NCBI GenBank assembly: GCA_947652115.1
Contig: OX393565.1
Location: 7,465,240 to 7,529,239 of the forward strand
DNA: 64,000 nucleotides
From: Blastomussa wellsi
Lineage: Eukaryota; Cnidaria; Anthozoa; Scleractinia; Plerogyridae
Reading direction: 5' to 3'
The position numbers and the translations under genes were made by a program. How positions within the stretch are numbered: position 1 is the first letter of the stretch; each line of letters begins with the position of its first letter. A model generated the notes under the pieces. The model saw only the letters and a program-made list of their open reading frames with translations. It was not told the DNA's origin and did no database searches. Shown piece by piece: positions 55,701 through 64,000 of this stretch.

Positions 55701-58700
55701 AATCGAAATCTATTGTTTTAAGGTGGAAGCGTGTTGTGAGTGTGCTATCACCTTTGTCCCTGTTTTCCCGTGGAGGGTCAATTGAACTCTAAACCAATCA
55801 TTAAAACATTTATGAATGAATGCGTGATATCCAAACAGTTACTTCTTACAATGTCCAGAATTTAGTTTCCGTTTAACTTGTGTTCAATTTCATCCAAAGA
55901 TTACAATTTACTCATCACCACCTTTTTTCAGCTCATAACTTTCCCTTAAATTTTCAATTAAATGTTTCAAGTCGACTCGTAAGCCACACATGTACGCATT
56001 GCGGACCTATTTTTTTCTTTATGATATCGCAGAACTTTTCGGCCGTCATATTGTTACACCATACCGTACGTTTTGTAATTTTCTGAAAGTTGCTTTCCCA
56101 GTAACTTGGTTACAAAGAATTTTGCAAAGTTAAAATTTTGACAAGCTATTTATAGTTATCTAAAACTATAGCATTTCAGATTTTTGACGCTTTTGATGCA
56201 AACAAAAAGATCTTCTTATTTTGGCGAAAACAATTCACATTCTCTGTAATGTAAAGCTCCTTACCTCTAGCAGGGTACCCAGGGGTGAGAGGATCGCCTT
56301 CTTCAAGATTTAGAAGCGTTCCTGTCTGTACCCCTGAGGGAGGTAACCACCAGCTCTTCGGGTAAGTGAAGTCGACACCCTCAGGGCTGTAATCAATAGG
56401 GTCTGTGTAAAGGATCAGTCCAATGGCACCTTCGTCCGCCGCAATTCTGGCCTTAAAATAAATCAGTTTTAATTCCTACTTATTTTTCATGGTCGCATTA
56501 AGGTTGATACGCACGGCTCTTTAGAAGACCACTTTTTAGTGATAAGGATCCCGTGGATAAATAAAGCCTTTATTTATCCACGGTTATTGATTGAAGTTAT
56601 TGATCGATTGAGGAGAGTAGAATATTACACCGTTATTGCAGCCCTGAGGATTGTACGGCAAAGTGACGGTTGATATGCAATAATATCATTCCTTAAGTTA
56701 ATTGGTGCCTAAAATTGTCTATCGTTTCGTTCTATAGCTGCTGTGACTGTAGGTTGACGTAAATAGCAGTCTTTATTGATGTTTTAAATGAATTGGCTTC
56801 TCTGAAAATGACAAGGTTTTCCAACGTGTTATTCTGTGATCATACTGCTATTACTGTTTAAAGAGTGTTTGGGATGGAGCGGTATGTACTAAAACCATGA
56901 ACGAGAATTACATTCCCGGTACACCAAGGCGTTATAGGGGAAGGACTGGCTGTTAATCACATCAGTGTAAAGGGTTAGCGGTTAGAGAGTAGCTTTTAAT
57001 GACTGCAGGATATTGATACATCAATTTTGCCGCAAAATCTTAGTGAAAAACAAATGCATCATAGCCGTGTCTGCACTGACATCTATGGCAGCTTCAAGTA
57101 AATCAGCTATCAAAGACGTTTTGTAGCGCGCAGCATCCTGAATGAAAACAAGAATCAAAGAGTTGCAAACAGTGGAAGGGTTTTGCAGATAGAAGAACAT
57201 CTCCACTTACTTTATCACCTCTGTAAATTTTGCCATACTTCGCAATGACAATATGGCCTTTCGCGCTAATGTTCATTTCACGGAGCTTCTTAAAGTCATC
57301 CACCCTTGCGTAGTTTACGTACACCAAGCGGGCCTACAAATAAAATACCTTATTGTTACTTATTTTCGCGGGAACTTCATTTCGCGAAATAGAAGAGGCA
57401 ATTTTCGCGTGATTTTCCAGAAAAATCGCGTTGAAAGGAACTATAAATTTGCGAAAATTCAATAAACGGGTAGTCTCAAAATTGGCGTTGTGGTCTTTAA
57501 ATCTGTAATTTTGTAACGACATCAAAGACCACTTAAAACTAAACACTTAAATTTATCAGGTTATCATATTATGTTTGTGGCTCTAAACTTCGGTATAACT
57601 TTATTTCGCCATTTTGTTTTCAAATCGCGAAAATTGGGTCCCATGAAACTAAGTAATCACAACTACTTTAATAGGGATTGATCCTTGGAATACATACCCG
57701 TAAAGAAGGTAATCTAGATGTGACTGAAAGATACAGTTTTTCATGCCTGATCGATCGAGATTTCCAACTCAGCAACTGCTATTTTATTCACGTACAAAGA
57801 GACCTTGGCAGCTATAAACAGTTGCTTTTGTCCTCAGCACAAAAACAGAGAATTTTATAGTGAGACATTCGTTTCATTCGTGACAGCCTAAACATATGCT
57901 TCGGACCACTGTGAATGCCTTCCGCTCTAAACCAATTTGGATGTTCACTGCCTATATTCATCGAACATTTTATTGCGTATTATCGCTGTACTATTTTTTA
58001 GAGTCATAAGCAACGTTTTCTTTCTCATTAATCCTGACTTTCCAACACTTTTCAATCTTTCACGTGATAAGGAGTAATATAAGAGAACTACACAGAACCT
58101 GTTGAAAAACAAATGCTATTTGTACCCGTTTCAGTGGCCTAATGGTTAGTGCGCTGGACTCAGGCTCGCGCGGGGCACTGCTTTGTCTTCTTAGACAAGA
58201 CACTCATTTTGGGGGGGTAGATACTCCCATATATGGGTAATATAAGGTATGTGCCGTGGAATAGGGTATGTTTTTCTCCTTCGTTAGGGTATCATATTTA
58301 CCCGTTTTGGTATTGTTCCTGGTGCGATCCTTAAAGATTGGCCACATAAATTGTGTCATCTAAAATTGCAGTGCGTTAATGCTAAGCTAAACGAAAAAGA
58401 CACTGAGCAAACCGTTAAATGAGAGTTTCATCATCACGGGGACGGAATAAAGTTGACCCATTCATGCCTTTCTATAAGTTTTCGCTTTTTTTGCGTAGAA
58501 TGTCATTTTTAAGGTTTAAAATAGGGTATCAAATTCCCTTTCTTTATCTGTAAGTAAGGTCGGTATTTAAAAACCTTCGCGGCACACACCTATCCAAAAT
58601 TGAAGGTAGTACTTCCCAGGGGACTCTTTACTCTCCCTTCATCCAGTTGCATAAATAGGTACCGGAAGATTTAATTTTGGGGTGGGGTAACCCTGCGATA

Positions 58701-61248
58701 GACGTGTCCGATCCAGGAGTGGAGTAAAATTAAGTAGTTCTAGTTGCTTCATGTTACAGAAACTGGGATGAGATCCTGCCTGATGAGCCGCTAGGCTTTC
58801 GAGTACGCAGGTTTTACCTTTGCCTTTTTACCAAGTTGACACTAGGTCGGAGTTGGAAAACAAGCCTCACTATATCCTTACCGTTACATTTCCACTGCTC
58901 GAGTAGGCATTAAGTGGAGGCAGTACATTGGTTTTATTCTCGGATGGCTCTAATGCTTTCTCCTTCCTCTGGGCTGTAAACAAAGTTGATCCATTATCTG
59001 ATTTAATGGATGCTATACCGGGTCTCACTGGATATGAAAGGAGCACGTCGTATTTCTTGAGTTCCACTTTGTCAAGTCCGTACTCTTCCCATTTCTCTTG
59101 AATGTGTTTCGCTTGTTCATAGCTAAATGGCGAGCCGCTCGGGTGAGGATCCTTAGTAAGATATCTGAAAGATGACAAAAAGAGAAAAAAATATACTGGA
59201 TATCATATCAGCGAGCCGTCTAAAACTATCCCCTCTTTGAGATTCGTTCTTCTACGCGTTCATTTATAGCATGTCGACTCGATTCAAGATCACTTCCTTT
59301 TAAGAAATGAGTTAGTTGAGCAGTTTCATTTGAATGTCGTAAAGCCAAAACCGAAGTCATAACTTTGGCCAATCACATGAGCGATTTTCATTTTCATTTG
59401 AGTGATGTAAATAGACCGTTTTCTTTGGTTTTGCATTCAGAGAGCGCTTCGTGATTGCTTTACAGTGCGGAAACTCAAACCGTGAACACTTGACATTACT
59501 TTTTCTTTTTATGATTATCCAATGAGAGCTCCTTGATATAGACCAAAGGATTAGTGTTTTTAGCAACTACGAAAGCTAATTCTATTGTTTATATGAATGG
59601 CTAACATTGAATAATGGTAAAAACAAGTTCAAAAAAGGCCAAGTGTTCACGGTTCAAGTGTCCTCGCTGTAAAAACCTCCCGTCCCTTTTCCAGTCAATC
59701 AGCAGTAAAACCAAATTAAAACCAATCGTGACTCCTACATTAGTACTCGGCTGCGATTGCTCTAGGACATCAAACCAAGCAAAACTGGAGCAAATACATA
59801 CAGCTGACGCGAGGCGCGGGATCTGACGTCTGCATGGATTAGGTGAAAAATTAAAGTGGCACAAATAAACACATTAAAGCAAACCAATGCAATTTAGGGT
59901 AATTTAATAATAATAAATGATAATAACTTTATTTAAGTGTCAATGTATTTAGCACTACTGTGCTAATTGGGGACACTGTAAATACGTAAACAAATATTGT
60001 AAATGAAACAGAAAGTTCTTAAAAATCCCAACTGGCAGGAGGCAAGCCAGTTGGCTATTTACAAAGCGTGGAGGAGTTGAATTCGGGACCACCGAAGACA
60101 AAACCGTTTTAGTGGCAGGGAGGAGGACTCGAACCCGGGACCACTTGATTACAAGTCCAGTGCCTCCACGATTTGACGTTGTAATTTGACGCTCTAAAGA
60201 TAAATTCTCATTCTAAGGCAACGAAAAGAATCCTTCAAGACTGTTATTTGCCTATGACACATGAGATACAGGCCGAAATCATCCCAAGCAATCTGTTCAC
60301 TGATGATATTGCTGGAACTCTAACGGGATGAAAATCGTAACTTAACTGACGGTCAGAAGGAACTTAAAGCGAATGTTTTTAAAAATTAGTCAGTGGCCTT
60401 GGTTAACAAATGGAAAAAGGGAATTAAAGCTCTTCCGCGGTTCTTCCAAGACCTATCTGGAAAATTTATTGGTTCCGAAAATTGACCGAAAAAGTAGGGT
60501 TTCTTTATCCAGTATAGGTTGCTTAGAAACACTAAAACCGCTGGTCATAGATATAGACGTAATGCTAAGAAACACAATAAAAATAAATTAAAGGCCTTGA
60601 AAACACTGTTAACAAAACTGAAGTTATTTTAGTTGGTTGCATTTCTAAAGTTCTATGTTTATGCGTATACACAAAATTAGAGTTGTTCTGGGATTATCGC
60701 TTCTCTTTGAATCTAATTTTACATGCTAATATAAAACTGACTTACCTTGAAAATTCCTCGATACTTTCACTTGAAATTCGATTAATAAATTGCCTGTGGA
60801 GGCTTTCTAAGTCTTCATGAGTTAAAATTGCTTCTTTGCAAGCAGGAATGAATTGTCTAGATATAAAATACCCGCACATACTGCCAAGTCCGAACAACAC
60901 CAACACGACGAAAAATCTCCAAATACAACGTCTCGATTTCCATTTCATTGGAATAATCGTGCTAGGTCCTGTTTCATGGTCATCGCTAGTCAGAAGCGAA
61001 TACCGTTTTCCACGATACTGTCGAGATCGTTCTCTAAAAATTTCCATGTCAGCCTGGGAGTTAAGAAGAGGCGCTGAATCATAATCATCGTAAATATATT
61101 CGTCCTCCACAGAAAAATCTTCTCTTAACCCGCCGTTAAATTCATCTTGTATACCACGTGGGGTATCAGGCGAAGCCATAGACACTCGATGTTTGTTTAG
61201 TTGTCTCTTGTATAGTATCTTTTGATTTCCAAAAATTCCCGTAGTCAA
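42038..61248 (-). CDS. Gene A: NAALADase / glutamate carboxypeptidase II-like membrane peptidase, 17 exons
   Basis: Type II membrane zinc peptidase of the M28B family; relatives remove C-terminal glutamate from peptides such as NAAG or from folylpolyglutamate at the cell surface. Exons read by hand (high to low): 60746-61248, 58882-59164, 57211-57333, 56265-56451, 52037-52127, 51863-51949, 51487-51572, 51272-51391, 50615-50697, 49883-49946, 49571-49638, 48945-49036, 48708-48798, 46934-47189, 44707-44788, 44323-44415, 42038-42224. All junctions are GT-AG and all phases match; the sum is 2496 nt, 831 residues. Membrane segment at about residues 111-130. Zinc and catalytic residues are all visible: His462 (GNHRDAW), Asp472, Glu509-Glu510 (WGAEEHG), Asp538 (LNVDVAV) and His638 (VYHSIHD). 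The C-terminal block holds the NCSQYADRL and [10 protein letters not shown] motifs. Start uncertain: Met1 or Met24 (61177-61179). Predicted to be active. Paralogue of gene B downstream. Substrate not deducible. Confidence 0.9.
42287..42442. mobile_element. MITE with GGGGCGGATCTAG terminus, copy 2
   Basis: Same family and orientation as 7046-7202. It lies just upstream of the last gene A exon, in intron 16. Confidence 0.65.
43079..43168 (-). pseudogene. Relic copy of part of gene A exon 14
   Basis: About 90 bp repeat 47009-47098 with roughly five differences by eye and still read [19 protein letters not shown] on the minus strand. It has no matching splice sites and sits in the last intron of gene A. 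Confidence 0.8.
43488..43519 (-). ncRNA. Hammerhead-like motif, minus-strand copy
   Basis: Reverse complement of the motif at 34959-34990 with the same CCGACGA, GGGC-TAAC-GCTC and GAAACGTC elements. It is the left half of an inverted pair with 43561-43592. Confidence 0.5.
43561..43592 (+). ncRNA. Hammerhead-like motif, plus-strand copy
   Basis: Same core as at 34959-34990, base for base over the core. It is followed by the Penelope terminal sequence GGTGGCCAATTCACATTATC. Confidence 0.5.
43948..44015 (-). mobile_element. tRNA-like sequence (SINE head or decayed tRNA)
   Basis: On the minus strand: CAACTTGGTGTAGTGGTAAG ... CCTGGGTTCGATTCCCAG. A and B boxes are clear; acceptor-stem pairing is poor, so I favour a SINE or pseudo-tRNA. 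Confidence 0.5.
45230..46580. repeat. Possible outer inverted repeat interrupted by the 45598 element
   Basis: The sequence around 45240-45330 (GATATGCAAATTAG and neighbours) resembles the reverse complement of about 46470-46580. This would make an older foldback element that received the 45598-46296 insertion. The similarity is moderate by eye. Confidence 0.35.
45598..46296. mobile_element. TTAA-flanked element with GGTGGC termini
   Basis: TTAA (45594-45597) and TTAA (46297-46300) flank inverted arms beginning GGTGGCTCGATCGGATTTTT and matching for about 110 bp. It has the same terminal bases and target as 32741-33411. The interior has no convincing coding sequence. It lies in gene A intron 14. 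Confidence 0.78.
46934..47189 (-). CDS. Gene A exon 14: last zinc histidine and start of the dimerisation helices
   Basis: The exon is 256 nt. It opens [16 protein letters not shown], where the His of YHS matches GCPII His553, a zinc ligand. It continues through the helical region ([16 protein letters not shown] and NCSQYADRL). A 90-bp stretch of this exon is repeated as a relic at 43079-43168 in the last intron. Confidence 0.88.
47372..47746. mobile_element. Element with poly-G blocks and CGGCGGAGC ends
   Basis: TACGGCGGAGC near 47382 is mirrored by GGCTCCGCCGTCC near 47735. Each end carries a run of G next to GGCTAAA. It is AT-rich inside and lies in the intron between gene A exons 13 and 14. 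Confidence 0.55.
49316..49505 (+). mobile_element. SINE body fragment
   Basis: CACCCACAAGTATGTCTGGGTACCGGCGAATGG, CTGCTGGGGAATAACCC and CCCATCCAGTGGGAGTAGAAAT match the body of the SINE at 50.8 kb; the tRNA head is missing. Confidence 0.5.
50615..50697 (-). CDS. Gene A exon 9: catalytic glutamate pair
   Basis: The exon encodes [19 protein letters not shown] followed by [13 protein letters not shown] sequence (here MLGSTEWAE). The Glu-Glu pair matches GCPII Glu424 (general base) and Glu425 (zinc ligand). The acceptor is TCTCAG|GATGG and the donor GAG|GTTAGT. It has the same length (83 nt) and phase as gene B exon 26916-26998. Confidence 0.9.
50824..51108 (+). mobile_element. tRNA-derived SINE, full-length
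   Basis: The tRNA-like head has the A-box region CCTAATGGTTAAGACG and the B box GGGCTCGAGTCCC, followed by a body with GGTGTGTATA, TACCGGCGAATTTACTGCTGGGG and CTGTGATGGACTAGAATC. About 285 bp, in a gene A intron on the opposite strand. Confidence 0.75.
51272..51391 (-). CDS. Gene A exon 8: first zinc ligands
   Basis: The exon reads [16 protein letters not shown] then [13 protein letters not shown]. In GCPII the equivalent His377 and Asp387 bind zinc, Asp387 bridging both ions. Both residues are intact here (His462, Asp472 of the predicted protein). The length is 120 nt, starting in phase 1 and ending in phase 1. It is the direct counterpart of 28301-28393 in gene B, where these residues are lost. 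Confidence 0.9.
52930..53310 (+). repeat. Degenerate tandem repeat, unit about 100 bp
   Basis: About four diverged units with (G)TTTGAACT(C/G)TAA, GTTCAGGA.CA and CATTTTGGAAAC.CG(A/T)ATT-type blocks in order. It lies in gene A intron 4. Confidence 0.5.
53471..54562. mobile_element. 1.1-kb foldback element with GGGGCC/GGGGTC arms
   Basis: Terminal inverted repeats of about 150 bp begin TGGGTGTCAGTAAAACGCGG, continue as (GGGGCC)n then (GGGGTC)n, then a T-rich tract. The flanks carry a perfect 7-bp duplication TCAATTG (53464-53470 and 54563-54569). The 780-bp interior has short open frames that I do not recognise. It lies in gene A intron 4. Confidence 0.85.
55020..55200 (-). mobile_element. 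Possible LINE/SINE 3' tail
   Basis: CAGTTTATTATTTAGCCACAA and an AT-rich stretch followed by GGCAAGGAGGGCC resemble the tail of a retroelement read on the minus strand. No coding part was identified. Confidence 0.3.
58133..58820 (+). mobile_element. Same SINE family, interrupted by another insertion
   Basis: Head CCTAATGGTTAGTGCGCTGG (B box partly deleted) and CACTGCTTTGTC at 58133-58205. The body resumes at about 58636 (TACCGG, CTGCGATAGACG, GATGAGCCGCTAGG). About 420 bp lie between. Confidence 0.6.
58208..58628. mobile_element. Insertion nested in the 58.1-kb SINE
   Basis: The sequence between the two halves of the SINE. Its ends are loosely inverted (GTAGATACTCCC...GTATGTGCCG at the left, CGGCACACACCTAT...GTAGTACTTCCC at the right), so it is probably a MITE. 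Confidence 0.5.
59925..60180 (-). mobile_element. tRNA-derived SINE, minus strand
   Basis: Minus strand: GTGGAGGCACTGGACTTGTA, then CCGGGTTCGAGTCCTCC at the head (60100-60175), a body with GCCAGTTGGGATTTTTAAG-type sequence, and an AATAA-rich tail near 59930. It lies in gene A intron 1. Confidence 0.6.
60746..61248 (-). CDS. Gene A exon 1: cytoplasmic tail and membrane anchor
   Basis: This exon encodes about 110 cytoplasmic residues, a hydrophobic segment ([12 protein letters not shown]..., residues 111-130) ending in GYFISR, and the start of the ectodomain. The tail is far longer than the roughly 20-residue tail of human GCPII. It is acidic in the middle and carries DSAPLL, which fits the [DE]xxxL[LI] acidic-dileucine endocytosis motif. 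The donor CAAG|GTAAGT leaves phase 2, which joins AG to the A opening exon 2 and gives Arg-Tyr-Leu-Thr. An in-frame Met24 is an alternative start. Confidence 0.8.
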
Positions 61249-61474
61249 TTCAAGGTTTCTTAGGTTTTGATTTCATTTGAAAAGAGTTTCAATATTACTT
61301 GAAAGCGCTAGCGGTGTCTTGTAGTCCGATTTGGATGTGAGCAAAACCTCAACAATAGTTTTGCCACCAGCAATTTCGGCCCTTGTTTTCGTTACGGGTA
61401 AAGTGCTGTTAGAAAACGCGGGTTGAATAAGGACCAGTCTCTCTCGTCTTAAAACGGTACTGCGATAAAAGAAT

Positions 61475-61955
61475 TTTGCTCTTGTTCTCTTTCGATTCCG
61501 ATTTTATATTTGTTAAGAATGCAGCATGCCAATTATTGCGCCTCAATTTTAAAAATAACTCCGTTTTTTGAACGACGAATTCTTGTTTAAACTGTCCGCC
61601 ATTACAAGACTGGACTTCAGTCGAGTTGCATTAAGAGAGAAAATGACGTCATACACCTACTAGTTTAATTTTTTACTGTGTGAACGCAGCTAATTTGACA
61701 TGCAGAACAGCAACTTGCTTCTAAAACCTCGTGCTGCATACTAATCAGCTGAGTTCACACATTGCAAAAATAAACTGGTGAGTATACAACGTCATTGACT
61801 GAAGTCGAATCTTGCAATGGCGGACAGTTTAAACATCGTTTAAATTCGTTAAAAATTCGTCGTTCAAAAAACGGATTTATTTCTAAAATGAGGCGCAATA
61901 ATTAGCATGGTGCATTCTTGCCAAACATGAAATCGGAATCGAAAGAGAACAAGAA
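61475..61955. mobile_element. Foldback element between the two first exons
   Basis: Left arm (about 61475-61625, CGCCTCAATTTTAAAAATAA, CGTTTTTTGAACGACGAATT) is mirrored at about 61795-61955. Arms are about 150 bp and diverged by a few percent. Confidence 0.75.
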
Positions 61956-61959
61956 CAAC

Positions 61960-63040
61960 GTTTTTTCATCGTAGTTCATCGTTACGTTAGTTGTTTGAAT
62001 TTATATCTTCTTATAAGCAAACAACTTTTCACGACTCATGCGTTTCTAAGGCTAAATTTTTAGGCATTCCAGCGGTCATTTCTTGAAAACTGGTTTCAGA
62101 AAAGTTGCTTAATTAACTCCTCGATCGATCAATATATGGAATTCGACGAGGACATTGTTGTGTTCTTCTCCAAACTCTTAAATATTCAAATTTCGAAACG
62201 AATGCTACAGCCTACACACAAATATTTGCTAAGATGTTCGCGTCGCGCAGTCATATCGCATTTTAATCCATGTTTTCGCAAGGCAGATTTCAAATTTTCT
62301 CAATTCTTCTGAGATAAGAGTTTTTATCGATTTACCAGTGAGAAAAATTAACCTTATAGTTTGACAATCCGTTGTCAGGGGCTTGATGCTCGACTAGTCA
62401 AAGGAATATCTTCTTAGGCTAAAGGTTATCAATTCTTACTAGAACCTCTTACGATTTTGAAAGGCAACGATTTCTTCTCACCAGCAGTTTCTTCGAGAAG
62501 CTTAGTCGTTATATTCATTATTTGGACCGTATCGATGCCTGAAAATATTTCTTTTGTTGCTGTTCCTTTTTAAAATTAACATGTGTTTAATTGACACATC
62601 TGCATGCTCTTATCAAGTAATTTATCTCACGTTTTTAAAACGGCCCTGAGTTTCAGTCACTTTCTGATTTACTTTGTCCAAACTGTCATGAGGGTTTGAC
62701 ATGACTTAATGTGAATTCTCACAGTGAGTATGCAAAAAAGCCAAGATAAACAACCACTTGAAATTTGGACTTGAAACGTTTTAGATCAGGATAATAAACA
62801 GTCTAATTTGATAGCTTAAATTCTCGGTGAGTTTGCGTTCTCTTCGCAGACTACTGAAAACGGATATTTGTTGATCTTACCGATTGGCCCCACAATTCAG
62901 TCCCCAGAGAGACAGCAAAACAGGCGTAGTTGGCATATTCAGGATTATTATTTTTTTTCATTCCGTTACGCTCTGTGATTCCTCATAATAGGTTCGTCAA
63001 TGAATAAAGCGAGCATTTGTACGTGTAATTTCATAGCTGT
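61960..63040. other. Interval between the two first exons, no gene seen
   Basis: AT-rich, no clear exon or repeat. With 61475-61955 it would contain the promoter of the gene A exon 1 transcript if the two first exons are alternatives. Confidence 0.4.
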
Positions 63041-63048
63041 TTACTTAC

Positions 63049-63344
63049 TTTAAACTTTCTTCTAAACGCTCTCTGGATATTCCCTGTATCGCCGCCTTAT
63101 AATGTGATTCCGGGTCTTTATCTCCATTTCGATGTTCATCGCGTTCTGTTTTGTCACAGTCTGGTTTCACAGCTCGCCTTATAAAGTAACCCGCTATGAA
63201 AGCGATTATGATCAACACTATAACTACAACTATACCCACGGCAAGGCATATCTTCCGACGGTGTTGAGCTTTCCTTTGTTCTTGTGGGTTAAGAGCAGCG
63301 TCTTCATCTGATTTGATGGGCGTGAATTCCACTTTTTCGGCCAT
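63049..63344 (-). CDS. Alternative or orphan first exon of a NAALADase-like protein
   Basis: The open frame starts with Met (MAEKVEFTPIKSDED...) and encodes a roughly 30-residue basic-ended cytoplasmic tail, a strongly hydrophobic segment (VGIVVVIVLIIIAFIAG), then GYFIRR and a charged stretch ending LEESLK. This is the layout of the N-terminus of the family, and the GYFI(S/R)R motif is shared with exon 1 of gene A. The donor AAA|GTAAGT leaves phase 2, so it can splice in frame to gene A exon 2 (58882-59164), giving [11 protein letters not shown] and a 762-residue protein. It could instead be the first exon of a separate neighbour whose other exons were lost. The hydrophobic block lies close to the 3' end of the exon, as in the other two first exons. 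Confidence 0.75.
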
Positions 63345-64000
63345 TTTGGCAGCAATATTCTTGCTGGGATTATAGTGACAGCGCCCGTTTCAAATGACGC
63401 GAGTCAATGAGGCGATTATTAAATAGGTCCGTTGGGCATACATTTATGAAATCCCATCGTGATTCGGATTGGGTACAAGTGGTATCGGCGGGATCGGGAA
63501 AGGGCGCAGTAAAACACTGCAGGAAAATGCGATAAACCTGGCTTAAAAAGGAGAACTAAAGTAATCCGAAAATGCAAAGCTCTTGTTACAGACAATACTT
63601 TTAAAAGGATGACAGATTTATTAGCCATTATTTTGACTCAATTTTCTTCCACCCTAGCTATATTAAATCCCTTTACCGCTGTGTCAATTACCCTGTCTCT
63701 GACCTGGCTTTAAAAACCGAAAATTTCACAAAGCATGTAAGGACTCATTAGCGCTTCTGCCACAAAAACATTAGCAGTTTTTTAAAGCTAATATCTTCTT
63801 CAATATTGCATACAAACAGGTGAACATTTCACCAATTATTGCTTTTCATAGGTTCTATAAATGTATGGAGTCAATTTGTATATAGCATGGTGCCTTCCCT
63901 TAGCAAAGTTGTATGCTAATGAGACCTAATGTAAACAAGAACGTCAGCATGAATCCCCCAATATTAGTACTTTGAATTATGCATTAGTATAATGACTGGA
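63345..64000. other. Upstream of the 63-kb exon, no gene seen
   Basis: A slightly GC-richer patch (63370-63530) directly upstream of the start codon may be a promoter region; nothing specific was recognised. Confidence 0.3.

Noticed and set aside
59601..59864. 87-codon minus and 70-codon plus frames over the same sequence
   Set aside because: Mirror-image frames in a gene A intron with no motif or splice evidence; probably part of a dispersed repeat.
43948..60175. Functional tRNA genes at 43948, 50824 and 60100
   Set aside because: A and B boxes are present, but stems are imperfect and each runs into a SINE body or repeat; called tRNA-derived elements.

Overview
This window is eukaryotic. 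Genes are split into many short exons with GT-AG introns, the sequence is AT-rich, and it is full of tRNA-derived SINEs, palindromic MITE-like elements, Penelope-like and LINE reverse-transcriptase fragments and microsatellites. The mixture (Penelope-like reverse transcriptase with a hammerhead-like motif, many TTAA-flanked foldback elements, a tandem peptidase cluster) points to a cnidarian, most likely an anthozoan such as a stony coral. That assignment is inference from style, not from a marker gene.

The backbone of the window is a tandem pair of minus-strand genes of the glutamate carboxypeptidase II / NAALADase / transferrin-receptor family (M28B fold). Gene A (42038-61248) can be assembled by hand into 17 exons. 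Every intron phase agrees and the open product is about 831 residues: cytoplasmic tail, one membrane anchor, protease-associated, peptidase and dimerisation regions. All zinc ligands and the catalytic glutamate are present. A second possible first exon lies upstream (63049-63344). It has its own membrane anchor and the same donor phase, so it could feed the same ectodomain.

Gene B (15477-37927) lies directly downstream in the same orientation and assembles into 16 phase-consistent exons (about 700 residues, no stop or frameshift). It has lost most of the active site. The zinc-binding His has become Arg, the bridging Asp is deleted, the catalytic Glu is Gly, a third ligand Asp is Glu, and substrate-pocket residues are changed or deleted. 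It looks like a membrane-anchored pseudoenzyme comparable in logic to transferrin receptor and NAALADL2. This is the most interesting object in the window.

Left part (1-15 kb): a two-exon plus-strand gene for a small secreted protein of unknown family (12331-13638), a possible signal-peptide first exon on the minus strand (3764-3836), a possible tiny secreted peptide (8249-8374), a LINE tail, and repeats. Introns of genes A and B and the spacer between them hold nearly all the mobile DNA: an 82-bp minisatellite split by a Penelope-like RT fragment (24.8-26.9 kb), a head-to-head MITE pair (32.7-33.4 kb), a TTAA-flanked element that swallowed another Penelope fragment (34.7-35.6 kb), a relic copy of a gene A exon (43.1 kb), and a 1.1-kb foldback with GGGGCC-type arms (53.5-54.6 kb). 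Coordinates of exons were derived by reading splice sites and checking phase; none was confirmed by transcripts or database search.
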